This document shows positions 19,980-30,594 of a stretch of DNA of 32,048 nucleotides, one piece after another (position 1 is the first letter of the stretch; each line of letters starts with the position of its first letter). Both the position numbers and the translations under genes were made by a program. The notes beneath the pieces were generated by a model. The model was not told the DNA's origin, searched no databases, and was given only the letters and a program-made list of their open reading frames with translations. The DNA comes from Suillus spraguei (taxonomy: Eukaryota; Basidiomycota; Agaricomycetes; Boletales; Suillaceae), in the NCBI GenBank assembly GCA_016800925.1, contig JABCPU010000661.1, positions 1 through 32,048 on the forward strand, given 5' to 3'.

Positions 19980-22900
19980 GTGCTCAGTTTTGCAGTTCTG
20001 CAATGACCTTTTAAATTGTGTATTTTGCATGGTTTTCCCCAAGAAATATGGTGCCTATCATACAATGGAGATCCACAATGCTACCAAACATCCAAAGCAG
20101 TGGGTGCATCTTTGTCACATGAAGATTGAAAAGAATAAACAGGCAAGACTTTTACATCCACCTGGTATGGAGCAGTGCCTTGGCAGTAGCACAAACACGT
20201 CTACATCTGCATCTGCACCTGCCAGTGTTCCCAATCCTCTATTTTCCCCATTGATTGCAACAACTTTGGCATGGACATTGATGTGTATGATACGCCAATC
20301 AATGCATGTGATGCACCTATTGATATACAGTCACCTGCAGTACCCAACTCAGCGCGGAATGAAGTGGATTCTGAGCATCCTCTATTCAATCTGTGGGACA
20401 ACATGAAAGGCAGTCGTACACTCATGTTCAATAGACCATTTCCAGACCTCTTTTCCAAACTCCAGTCATCTCTTGCCTCAGGAAATATGTCCCCCCCACA
20501 GATATCATCAATTGCCCCTGGTTGATGCAAGTCACATCATGGAAGAAACTGATGGTGGCACATGGGTGCAGCCTTTTCCCACCACGGAGATCGACAACAA
20601 ATCCTGCAGTTCTCCTGCTAGATGTCATCAATCGCTCCTGGTTCTTGTCCCCCCCCCACAGATATCATTGATCGCTCCTGTTTCTTGTCCCCACCCCCAG
20701 ATGTCATCAAATGCTCCTGGTTCTTGTCCCCCCCACATATCATTGATCGCTTCTGTTTCTTGTCCCCACCCCCAATGTCATCAAATGCTCCTGGTTCTTG
20801 TCCCCCCCCACAGATATCAGTGATCGCTCCTGTTTCTTGTCCCCACCCCCAGATGTCATCAAATGCTCCTGGTTCTTGTCCTACAGCACTGACTTGCCAT
20901 TGGACAAATGCCTCGAGTACCTGACGCTGGCTGTTGCCAATGCGAAGTCTCATTCTGTGACTATTGGTGGCAGGCATGAGACTGCTATCTCTTTCCTTAC
21001 CAACCTCGAAGAAAAATTGGATGTTGCTCAAGTGCAACTTGAGGTGTACAATGCCCTCTTACCTCACATGAATGACAGTATGTAAGGTTGGTTGTAAGAG
21101 TAGGTGCCTGCCTGACTTGCATCTCGTTAAGCAATAAAGAAGGGTGCAGATGCGCAAACCAATGCCGACCACATCATTGCAAGTGTTGTTCCACTTTGAA
21201 AGCAGTTTTACCCCTCCAAGAGTGCTTTCCCCTTGAGTAAGTCAGATTGCAGTGTTTATATGTTTTCTTAGCTCATAGCATGATCTCAGAGTACATTGCA
21301 TCATTGTTGGTCAAGTTTGCTCTGAAAAACAGAACCCAGCTACCAAATGGTTGGACTCCTTGGGTGCTTCAAGTTGTTCAGTGTGGTGTTCCTTACACGA
21401 ATATATGGGATGTACTCCATGAGATGTATGAATCACAGGTAATTAGCCCCATCTATGAACTTATATTCAGTTCTTATATTCAGTTATTCTCTCTTCCTGA
21501 CACCACCTTTCTCCCTTTCTGGTCGATTTTTAATGAAATAACATTTATACTGTTTACTTTAATACTTTAATAAACTATCCCTGCTGTTTTCCATCGCCCT
21601 CAGCACAATTTACACACTGTTCATGAAATTTGGTAATTGAAACACTGCAACTGCAACCGAAACTGAAACCGAAAGCAATCAATACAGTCTGCATCAGCTG
21701 CTGCTTCATTCCATCAGTCAACCAGCATGCGCCCGTGAAGTTCTCCTGCATTCACTGCTCTCAGAATGATGCTCCAGTGTTTTCCTGTGCAGTCTAGAAC
21801 AGGTTCCCAATCTGCAGGCAATTCATGGGCCAACACCTCAGGTGGTCTTTTGGCACCACTTGATGCTGTGGGGCCTCGAGGCAGGAGTGATTCACCCTCT
21901 GTCCAAACTCCTTCAGCATGCAGATCTTCAACAAACATCTGTTGTGCACATTCGCCGCTAGTCCAGACAATAACAAGGCCAATGAGCACAGATTCTCCAA
22001 GTCAAGTTGCTTGTGGTGCCATTCATACTCAGGGTTCCTTGTGTTCTCATTCACCTGCTGACTCGTTGGATGAGCCTCTCGGTGCAGGCATGCATTGCCG
22101 AAGGTCATCTAGTGCTGACCATGGTAACCCATTTCTGCTTACACCCAAAGTGTCCAAACGACTCAAGGTATACACTATGAGGGTCGCTGAGGAGATGGGT
22201 GTTTCTGAGAAGCCCCTCCATGATTTTATCAATGTAAGATTTTCTTGTCACTATCACAAATTCTTCCTGACACATTTTTAGACTGGAGGGATTTACTACA
22301 TGCTCCTTGATCTTAAAGTTTGCATGTTGCTTAATAGTGTTATGAACAGGGAAACCATACTCAATGACTTGAAAGAGCTACTGGAATATAAATATTTCAA
22401 GGTATTTGTTGATATCGTCTGGCGATGTGTGTTGAAGCTGACCATTTACAACACAGTCAGCACTTCAGAACCACTTGACAGCATGCATGCTATCACCCAA
22501 TCTCACCCCATATGTCACCGACACGCATGAGCACATAATGGTATATTTTATTTTATTTTGATAAACAAGTGGTGGCTGAAAACCACACCAGGATTTTATC
22601 AAGACACATAATGACGTGTTCAAAATTCCAAAGTCACTGTTTGGAGATGCTGAGCTCAGCGCACAATTCTCGACTGTCATCAGTGACCTACTTGCCTGTA
22701 TACACGGCAATCTCAAGACCAAGGTTCATCGTATATATACTAGAATCCAGAACCATTCTGAACTCCTTTAGCTGGTTTTATCGATCTCAAAGCACTTAAG
22801 TATCATGGATACTGCAAAATCTCTCACTCACAGCTGCATTGAGGTCAATGCATCCCACTGGAACAAATTTGCTTTTTTGATACGCTTCATTCTTTGAGTT

Positions 22901-23630
22901 TTAATCTATGTACTATTCTTAATGACAGGACCATAGCGGCACTGTTTGTGCATCTTCCTTATTGGCAGGGGCAACTACAAGAATATACCGCTGAAAAATC
23001 TTTACTCCCTGTCACTCCTTTCTTCGCTCCACAGGGACCTTCACATCAAAGTTGGAGAGACCCTCGACATCGACATGGAGCTGGATGATGAGCCCACCAT
23101 ACAAGAAAATGCTGATGAAGTCCATGAGAACTCAGAAGGCAGTTTGGATAATGGAGACAACACAGGAGGTGATACTAATGTACCCAATCACAATTGTGAT
23201 GTCAGTTTTGATGGAGATGAGGATGAGAATTGGGACAATGGGCTGGATAGTGAAACAGATGAAGGAGACATTGATATTGAGGGCTCAGGATTTGAATGTA
23301 ACAGAAAGCGCCCCAAGTACACCTCCACCAAGTTTTGGAACTTCATGGATGATTTGCTCAAAGCCGTTCACAACATGGCAAAGGAAGAGGTGAAGGCAGA
23401 AGTTGATGGGGGGGGGATTATGTCGCCACATATGAGAATGCAACTCAGAAGTAAGTTTCTCACTGTTTGACTCTTTGTATTGTTGCTCATTGTTACATAG
23501 CATCCTTGTTGAGTATTTCCAGCAAGACCTTGCTGAATTCCCTGGGAGGAGGACTGTTCCGAAACTTCTTTCCACTTACAATCCCCAGTGGCAGACAACA
23601 ATCCAGACTAAGCTGCTTTGGACCACATGA
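19980..23630 (+). pseudogene. Unrecognised multi-exon gene, probably decayed
   Basis: I cannot name this gene. Plus-strand segments that read like one protein are FPKKYGAYHTMEIHNATKHP with WVHLCHMKIEKNKQARL (20030-20160), a Thr/Ser/Ala-rich stretch, MDIDVYDTPINACDAP, a tandem-repeat tract (20600-20885), LDKCLEYLTLAVANAKSHSV and LLPHMNDS before a GTAAGG donor near 21080, then LPNGWTPWVLQVVQCGVPYT and LHEMYESQ ending at a GTAATT donor near 21438. Later come RLKVYTMRVAEEMGVSEKPL with a donor at 22233, LFGDAELSAQFSTVISDLLA (22640), KSLTHSCIEVNASHWNKFAF (22820), an Asp/Glu-rich tract (23070-23290), FWNFMDDLLKAVHNMAKEEV, and VEYFQQDLAEFPGRRTVPKL ending at TGA 23628-23630. Splice-like junctions link several of these. 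Frame shifts and stops (TGA near 21199, TAG near 22769) suggest decay. I recall similar unannotated proteins in Agaricomycetes, but no function. Confidence 0.5.
20600..20885 (+). repeat. Tandem repeat of about 75 bp, built of two half units
   Basis: About three and a half units alternate GATATCATTGATCGCTCC then TGTTTCTTGTCCCCACCCCC with GATGTCATCAAATGCTCCTG then GTTCTTGTCCCCCC. The halves are themselves related, so the array arose by duplication of a dimer. Runs of 6 to 9 C separate the units. It lies inside the unrecognised gene, and the C runs are likely sites of length error. Confidence 0.85.
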
Positions 23631-23789
23631 ATATTTTCATTACTCACTCATGCTCTAATACTGATACATAAGCATAGAATCAGGGCCTGTCCATTCTGTC
23701 AGCTGCTGGACTTCCTCATGAAGCCCATCCGCCATGAGCTCCTTCAGAATGGGCAAGGGAACAACACCATCCTCGTAATACTCCATCCA
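23631..23789 (+). other. Spacer after the unrecognised gene
   Basis: A short sequence before repeat R2 copy 2. No gene is identified. It represents an R2 left flank without the copia insertion. Confidence 0.4.
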
Positions 23790-24286
23790 ATACCCCTACC
23801 ATTCATTTAGACACCATAATGATCATGATTGTATCTAATAGTCCACCAATAATGCAATTTTTGTGACCTACTACCACTCGACTTATGGCACAACTATATA
23901 TATTTTACCACCGCATCTGCTGATAACTATATCCCAAGCATATGAGAGCCAGCATCTGGCCAATATACTTCACCAGATGTCACAATGACCTACCAAGCCT
24001 GTTATCTAAGCAAGGTAATGAACAACATATCTAGGTGAGTTGACAGACAACATACTGTAGAGATATGCACCTAACTTTGTCACACCATCACAGGCCCAAT
24101 GAATCAAAGCTATTTCGAGTGACTGTCACATGAATTCAAGGTTGTCGAAGTTAATTTGTGACATATTGTCAAAATACAAAAAAAATGTGTAGAACACTAT
24201 CAATGTTGCCAAAAGTCATTGTAACAAGTATTTGCAGTGTGTCTGCATTTTCCACAACCACTCTCAATGTCATCAGTGCCATGATT
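23790..24286. repeat. 497-bp dispersed repeat R2, copy 2
   Basis: It matches 6554-7050. It includes the left TIR and about 230 bp of TIR element 1 but not its right end, and stops at TGCCATGATT, after which the two copies differ completely. Confidence 0.9.
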
Positions 24287-24662
24287 AGTGGTACTCAAAG
24301 TTCACATAAGAATTGATACAAAGAAAGTAAAACTCACCCAACCATGCCTTATTAAAACTCTGATTTATATCTCCGCTTTGCTTACACAGCCTATCCTCGA
24401 CACTGATAAGATCAGTTAGTAATATGCCTTGGCTCTCACTTCGCAAACAGCAGCTTCAAGCCTTGAAAAATACACACAATAACCTCGTAGTAGCTCGCTA
24501 TTGTCGAACTCATCAACCACATGATCAATGAGCTTATCGAGGAAACTGACTCTGAAGATGAGAGTGATTCTAGCAGCTTATCAAGCGACAACAGCATGTC
24601 GGTGAAACAAAGAAACTAGCACTGGCCTAAGTATAAGCGCAGCGTTAATCCTACTAAAGGCG
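24287..24662 (+). other. Unassigned stretch with an acidic-Ser coding-like segment
   Basis: Around 24510-24600 one plus frame reads MINELIEETDSEDESDSSSL, the type of acidic-serine N-terminus often seen in fungal transposase proteins. It has no known domain and is cut off by LTR copy D. It could be the start of the Harbinger gene that resumes downstream, but this is unproven. Confidence 0.3.
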
Positions 24663-25567
24663 TGAATGAGATGTTCGACCCAAGAGGACTGCAGATAGAA
24701 GCAATTCCTTCTAAGTTAGTGTGAAGGAAATGATGAAGTACTAAAATGGTAACGAGGATTCTGATTTCTGAGGTTAACAGCGGTAGTGGTATGTATGTCG
24801 GCGGTACTAGTGCGGTGTCAGCGGTACACGCACGGTAACAATAGCTGCAACAGTTAGCTAGCAAGGGCAGGAACAAAGTTACTTTGGTGAGACGAAAATG
24901 TTATAACTACCGGTGGTGCGGTAGCGGTAGCGGCAACTTCCGTACGAGCAGGAACACAGATGAGAGAGAAAGTGACCCAGCGAGATCACTGGACACGGTC
25001 CGGTTACGAGTAGCGATGTCGAAAGTCACGCAGTACTTCGAGCGGTAGTGTTACCAGCAGTTAAATCAATGAGCGTGGTTCAAATGGAGAAGAGTTCAAA
25101 TGCAAATAGATTGCGACTAGCGAGCGTTTCTGATACTAAGTCCTAGTGAAGGGATGTAACAGGAAGTAAGTGACGGTATGTATGTTCAGTCCTTTTTAAC
25201 CTATGCGAGCGCATATGAGATAACTATGCGAGTCCAGTAGCAAGAAAGAAAATAAACAGGGTACTTAATTATGAGGCGCACAGCGTGCAGCAGCCCCTTG
25301 AGATATAAGGTAAATCCTGCCATAGGTTTAGTAATGGTGGAAGCAAGGTAACTATGCACAAATGGATTCTAGACGGAATAGGACGGGACATGAGGGCATT
25401 GGCACAAGGATCCGGTAAGGGTTCGCGGAAGAAGAACGGTTCCGCGTTAGCGGAGCAAAAAGGCTATTTCGTCGCTATAAGGAAATCCTTCGGTTGCCGC
25501 CACAGACATTAACAAGACGCTTGTCAAAAATGGGGTGTTGACGGTCAGCATGACTTTTCTCACTACA
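24663..25567 (-). repeat. LTR family alpha, copy D (highly diverged)
   Basis: On the minus strand it begins TGTAGTGAGAAAAGTCATGC at 25567, aligns with copies A and C through CCCCATTTTTGACAAGCGTC and CTATGGCAGGATTTACC, and near its end shows CACACTAACTTAGAAGG, a variant of the alpha 3' end. The last bases near 24663 are too mutated to fix the terminus exactly. Confidence 0.6.
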
Positions 25568-25770
25568 TCAGTCTCTTCAATATCGTCCAATTTATCCTGG
25601 AGCTCCCTCACATCAGGTGCCACAGGCACAAGCACTTACTCACTGATAACATCTTAGCCTTCATCAGATGGGCCAGAGATGGCTACTCCAGCTTTTACAG
25701 TGTTTATTTATGCAGTCCATGCATTGCATGATGAGGCACAGAAGAGCCGTGTCCTTAATTGCAGACTGAA
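25568..25770 (+). other. Sequence between LTR D and the first recognisable Harbinger codons
   Basis: It probably belongs to the 5' part of the Harbinger transposase gene, but no frame is convincing. A minus-strand frame at 25447-25635 crosses the LTR boundary and is rejected. Confidence 0.35.
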
Positions 25771-25953
25771 ACTTTCGTGTGCCCCACAGCTGCACTTGCT
25801 ATCAGAGTGGGAGATACATGCTCCTGACAAGTTTCACCAAAAGCTTTGAGTCCCACCTATTGTCTTTGACAATCTTGTCAACCGTCTCGAGTGCCACAAA
25901 ATTTTCTACAATAAATCTAATAATCAACAACTCCCCATCCCAATTCAGCTCGC

Positions 25954-26903
25954 TGAAACAAATATATTGGCACTGGGCTTAAAACCCCATCTTTTGTCAC
26001 TCGTCTCATGTCTATAGGAGTTACCACTTGTCCATGGCCATCTTACCCCTTTAGCATTACTGGCAGCATCCCACATTTACTGCACACCGTACCAACTACC
26101 GCACCTCATTCCACTATGATGTCCTCCCATGTCCTTGCCATGTCTGCATAGCTCCATTTGGTGCATCGTTTGTTTTATGTTCATTATCACTGATTCCACG
26201 GCAAGTCTTATTACATGTTGCCTTCTGCCGCAGCACCTCGCGCTATGTTTACATACGGCAGTTACTACACTTGAGTGCTACTGATCTCGCCTAGAGCATT
26301 CCAGATACATATGATTTAGGATATAAGCACCACATACCCCACACGATAGAAGTACCTGATTTTACACCATTGCACGTACTATAGGTCAGGATTATTGTCT
26401 AGCTCTGGATCTACCCAGTAGTGGACATAGTCTTTAAAGTTTCCTTATCGCTCGTTAATCTATCACGCTCATTCTCCGTCTCCGCTGGCATACCACTAGA
26501 CTTTTGACTGAACTTCTCATGCACTGCTACTTTACCACTGAAAGTACCGCAGACTTCTTTACTGTTTCTTCGCACTGCTCACAGCTTTACTGTTACCACT
26601 GATATTATCGCTCGACATCGCTCACTCAATGCAACTGTTTCTGACTATATCTCAACCACAGTAGCACCGCTACACACAACACTAGTTCTGGCGGCATCAT
26701 CGCTGACCGTGGCAACTTACCGCTGACCACGACACTTCTTTTGCACATAAGTTTGACTTGAACTTGACCATACTAATAGGCATCCCCCTTTAGGGTTGAA
26801 CGCTCTTGTTCTCACAAGTGAAGCAGACTAGACAGAGTGCAAGACTTACATACTAACTTAGGAGGTAGTTTGTCTACAGCCCAGGTTAGGTTGTATCTTT
26901 ACA
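25954..26903 (+). repeat. LTR family alpha, copy B, inserted in the Harbinger gene
   Basis: It starts TGAAACAAATATATTGGCAC and ends TTGTATCTTTACA. It is flanked by TCGC (25950-25953) and, after the duplicated tail, TTGC (27150-27153). Removing the repeat and one of these restores a continuous Harbinger frame, so these are a 4-bp target duplication with one transition. It is closely similar to copy A along its length. Confidence 0.88.
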
Positions 26904-27149
26904 ACGGTAGCACCACTACACATGATGCTAGTTTCGGTGGCATCATCGCTGACCACGGCAACTTACTGCTCACCACAACGCTTCATTCGCACATAAGTTT
27001 GACTTGAACTTGACCATACTAATAGGCATCCCCCTTTAGGGTTGAATGCTCTTGTTTTCACAAGTGAAGCAGACTAGACGGAGTGCAAGACTCACATACT
27101 AACTTAGGAGGTAGTTTATCTACAGCCCAGGTTAGGTTGTATCTTTACA
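26904..27149 (+). repeat. 246-bp tandem duplication of the LTR 3' end
   Basis: It repeats 26658-26903 without length change, starting ACGGTAGCACCACTACACA directly after the terminal TTTACA and ending again in TTTACA. Copy A has only one such segment. Confidence 0.88.
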
Positions 27150-28309
27150 TTGCAATCTTTCTCAATGGATTTGGCCACTATGGCAATGCAGCAATGACAG
27201 AGGACTCAGCAGATTGGGCAGAAGTCTCCATTGGAACAGTGTACAATTGCATCAAACAAATCATGATTACTATTTTAAAGCATCATGATGATGTGATTCA
27301 CTTTGATCCACTCGATTGAGAGGATCTTGAGGAACAAAAAAAGTCGCAGCAGTGGGTTGAGGGAAAAACATGCCGAGAATGGTGGGGTGGGTTCCTATGT
27401 GTTGACAGCACCCCCTTCAATCTATTTCAGAAGCCTGGGTGGCATGAGGAAGGATTTTTTGACAAGAATTCAAACTACTCACTTGCAGCTCAGGTACATT
27501 GACTTCTGGTGTCATCAATAATATGCTTACACTCTTCAAGGTCATTATTTTACCTCACAGTCTCTGTATCGTTGATTATGTGATTGGAGTGCCTGGAAGC
27601 CTTCACAATTCAAACGTCTTTGGACGCACAAGGGTTGCATGCAATCCAGAAGACTTCTTCAGTGCGGGCCAGTGGCTATGGGCAGATTCTGCATATGCAG
27701 CACGAACATGGTGTGTCACGCCATTCAAACGGCCACCAGGGAGGACTTTAACAAGAGATCAGCAAACATTTAATTACAACCTCTCAAAAGTAAGCATCTG
27801 TGATACAAACTTAAAATGAAAATGATACTCATGTTGTTATAGGTCCGCGTCCGGTCTGAACATTTTTTCGGCTCACTCAAGGGCAGATTCCAGAGTCTGC
27901 GAGAGCTCCAGTTTTCAGTCCAGGGCATGAAAGAGCTGGACTACTCGAACATGTGGATTCGCTGTTGCCTAATCTTATATAACATGATCATCGAGATCGA
28001 GGAGAGCCTTGGTATAGCAACCTCAGATAAAGACTATTATAAGGAACTGACCGGACAGGACATGGACAAGGAGGTTGTAGGTGGGGATGACGCCAATGAA
28101 GAGAATGGACAGGGTGATGAGAGTTACATTGGCATTGCAGGTCAAGATTTTTGTAACACTTTGATGGGTCGCTTGCTTCATGCCCTAGCTCAGTAGATAT
28201 CCATTAGCAGACTTCATGAATACACAGTCTACTCAAACAACAGCTTGTAGTACATGAACAAAAAAAAGCGAAACAACAGACCAAGTTAATGTGATGATGA
28301 TAGTCAGTT

Positions 28310-28495
28310 TTATGAATCCATGCCCCGCTCCATTGCAATACGCCGAATCCTTGCCTCCTCCTCTTCTCGACATGCACGAGCACGAGTGAGCTCAAGCTCA
28401 AGCATTGTCTGCTGAGCCCCTTCAGTGACAAACTCCATACTATACGGGTCACCCAACCCACATAATATCCCGTCCAAGATGGGCCAGTGGACCAT
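28310..28495 (-). pseudogene. C-terminal piece of a possible Harbinger partner protein
   Basis: The minus-strand frame reads GILCGLGDPYSMEFVTEGAQ, then MLELELTRARACREEEEARI and RRIAMERGMDS before a stop at 28310. It is convergent with the transposase and ends 114 bp from it. PIF/Harbinger elements carry a second DNA-binding (Myb/SANT-like) protein gene; a charged, helical C-terminus in this position fits that role but shows no domain. Its upstream part is lost at the satellite boundary. Confidence 0.4.
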
Positions 28496-28920
28496 GGGCC
28501 GAGGTTATGTATATCCTCGATGTTGACGGATGGGCCAGGGAGAGTATTATTTCTGATGGAGACGGGTGGGCCGGGAGACTTGTATTTTCGGGAGAGACGG
28601 GTGGGCCGAGGAAAACATGATTTCTGATGTTGACGGATGGGCCAGGGGGATATCATCACCGACAGAGATGGGTGGGCCCATCTGGGTAGTATGTAGAGTA
28701 GGATATTATAGACAGCTGGGCTGAAGAGAGATGCAAGGCAAATATTATTGCATAGACAGGTGGGCCGAGGTAAGAGAATATTACATATACGGGTGGGCTG
28801 AGGGTGCAGTAAAATATTTATTGCATAGACAGGTGGGCTGACATGGAGGCATATTGCATATATGGGTGGGCCGAGGTAAAATATATTACATATACGGGTG
28901 GGCCTAGATATGTATCATAA
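28465..28920. repeat. Satellite type I, block 1 (GGGTGGGCCGAG units)
   Basis: Degenerate units of about 30-50 bp share GACGGGTGGGCCGAGG or a variant joined by AT-rich ATATTACATATA/ATTATTGCATA spacers. More than ten GGGTGGGC or GGATGGGCC cores are visible. Confidence 0.8.
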
Positions 28921-29049
28921 AGATGTACAGCTGATGTAGCCACCAGAGAATCAAACACATAGGATACATGCACCCTATGAGTGCATATACCTACCATGGA
29001 CCACCAAAATCTAAACCCCAAAGCACGAAAACCTGAATGCACCATGTCT
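28921..29049. other. Spacer between satellite types
   Basis: Unique-looking sequence with no recognisable feature. Confidence 0.4.
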
Positions 29050-30050
29050 GATATTCACCGATAATTGGGGTGCCGGGTGCCGGGTGCCGGGTGCCAAGTC
29101 CCAAAACCTGGAACTCGAAACTGGAGATTCAAATGAGATATTTCCTGAATTCCGGATACCCGGACACCTGAAACACAACACACAAGGTGGTGCTGAGTGC
29201 AGGTGCAGAGTACCAAAACTAGAAACTCGAGATTCGAGACAAAACAGACATCTACCAAAAATGTGTGGATCAAAGTTTTGTTGTTGCCTGACATTGTTCT
29301 GAGTCCTGAGGACCAAACCCTGAAATTGTGGACTACTGGATTTCGGGATTCAGGGTTCAGCACTCGAGATTCAAGATTTGAGATGAAAAAGATATCTACC
29401 AAAAATGTGTGGATCAAAGTCATTTTATTGCCTAACATTTTTTTCAGTCTCAAGTGCAGAAGCCTGAATACCAAACCCTGAACCCCTAAATAGTAGACTA
29501 CCGGAGTTCGGAGTTTGGGGTTCGGCACTTAGAATGTGTGGATCAATAGGTGTCTATTGCCTCACATTGTTCTGAGTCCCGAGTCGCGAGTGCTGGGTGC
29601 CGGGGTTCAGGGTTCAGCACTGACAATATGTTGATCAATATCTTTCACATTATGAGTCCCAAGTCCCAAGTCCTGAGTGCCAGGTGCCGGAGTTCGGGGT
29701 TCAGCACATAAAATATGTGGATTGATATCTTTCACATTGTTATGAGTCCCAAATCCTGATCCCTGAGTGCCGGGTACTGGAGTTCGGGGTTCAGCACTCA
29801 ACATGTGTAAATCAATATCTTTGGATTGCCTCACATTGTTCTAAGTCCCGGGTGCCGGAGAGTGCCAGGTGCCGGAGTTTGGGGTTCGGCACATAAAATA
29901 TGTGGATCAATATCTTTCACATTGTTATGAGTCCTGAATCCTGATCCCTGAGTGCCAGGTGCTGGAGTTCGGGGTTCAGCACTCAACATGTGTAAATCAA
30001 TATCTTTGGATTGCCTCACATTGTTCTAACTCCCAGGTGCTGCACATATT
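29050..30050. repeat. Satellite type II (GAGTTCGGGGTTCAGCAC units)
   Basis: Units of roughly 90-100 bp contain ATGTGGATCAATATCTTTCA, CATTGTTATGAGTCCC or CCTCACATTGTTCT, GAGTGCCGGGTGCCGGAG and TTCGGGGTTCAGCAC. From about 29709 a dimer of roughly 187 bp is repeated almost unchanged from about 29896. Earlier units (29060-29560) are longer and less regular. Confidence 0.82.
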
Positions 30051-30084
30051 ACAGTGAACTATCTCCGTATTATACAAGTGAACG

Positions 30085-30545
30085 GACATGCATAATATCC
30101 CGAATAATACGGGCCAGCGGACCATGGGCCCATGGTAGAAATATCCTCATTGATGACGGATGGGCTGGGAGGAATATTATTCCCGATGACAGCGGGTGGG
30201 CCCATGCAAGGAATATGTAGAGTAGATGAGTGGGCCGATGTACATGAATATCTGGTAGACGGATGGGCCAAGGTAGTTGGATATCATGTAGATGGGTGTA
30301 TCAAGGTAGATGTGTATCAAATAGACAGGTATGTGAAGGGTACTTGTTATCACATACACGGGTGGGCCCAGACACATATTAAATTAGACGGGTATTAGAC
30401 GGGTGGGCCGAGAGTGTTATATAAATATTTATTAGACGGGTGGGCCAAGGGTGTTGTACAGTATATTATATTAGACAGGTGGGCCGAGGGTAATATAAAA
30501 TATAGACGGGTGGGCCCATGTGTATGATAATTGTAGACATGACGG
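30085..30545. repeat. Satellite type I, block 2
   Basis: It starts like block 1 (GCATAATATCCCG, then GGGCCAGCGGACCATGGGCC) and continues with AGACGGGTGGGCC units. Block 2 therefore is a separate copy of the same array, with type II between. The palindrome ACCATGGGCCCATGGT is at 30121-30136. Confidence 0.8.
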
Positions 30546-30594
30546 AGCTGAGGGAGTTGCATATCATCTGAATCAGAGGAGGTAATAAATCACA

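Larger units (their letters stand above)
25771..28196 (+). pseudogene. PIF/Harbinger transposase (DDE_Tnp_4 type), split by an LTR
   Basis: The 5' piece (25771-25953) reads LHLLSEWEIHAPDKFHQKL, then TGA at 25847-25849, then VPPIVFDNLVNRLECHKIFY and NQQLPIPIQL. The frame is cut by LTR copy B and resumes at 27150 with AIFLNGFGHYGNAAMTEDSA, VSIGTVYNC and a second TGA at 27317-27319. Further exons follow introns 27494-27540 and 27790-27842. The three catalytic acids are kept: FLCVDSTPFNLFQKP, WLWADSAYAARTWCVTPFK and RVRSEHFFGSLKGRFQSL. GSLHNSNVF is the usual motif between them. The product normally cuts and pastes the element at its short TIRs. Here two TGA stops at likely Arg codons and the LTR make it inactive. 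The stop is at 28194-28196. Confidence 0.88.

Noticed and set aside
28204..30398. Many open frames inside the satellites
   Set aside because: They are repetitive translations of tandem DNA (APGTQ, GHPDH types) without start context or known domain.
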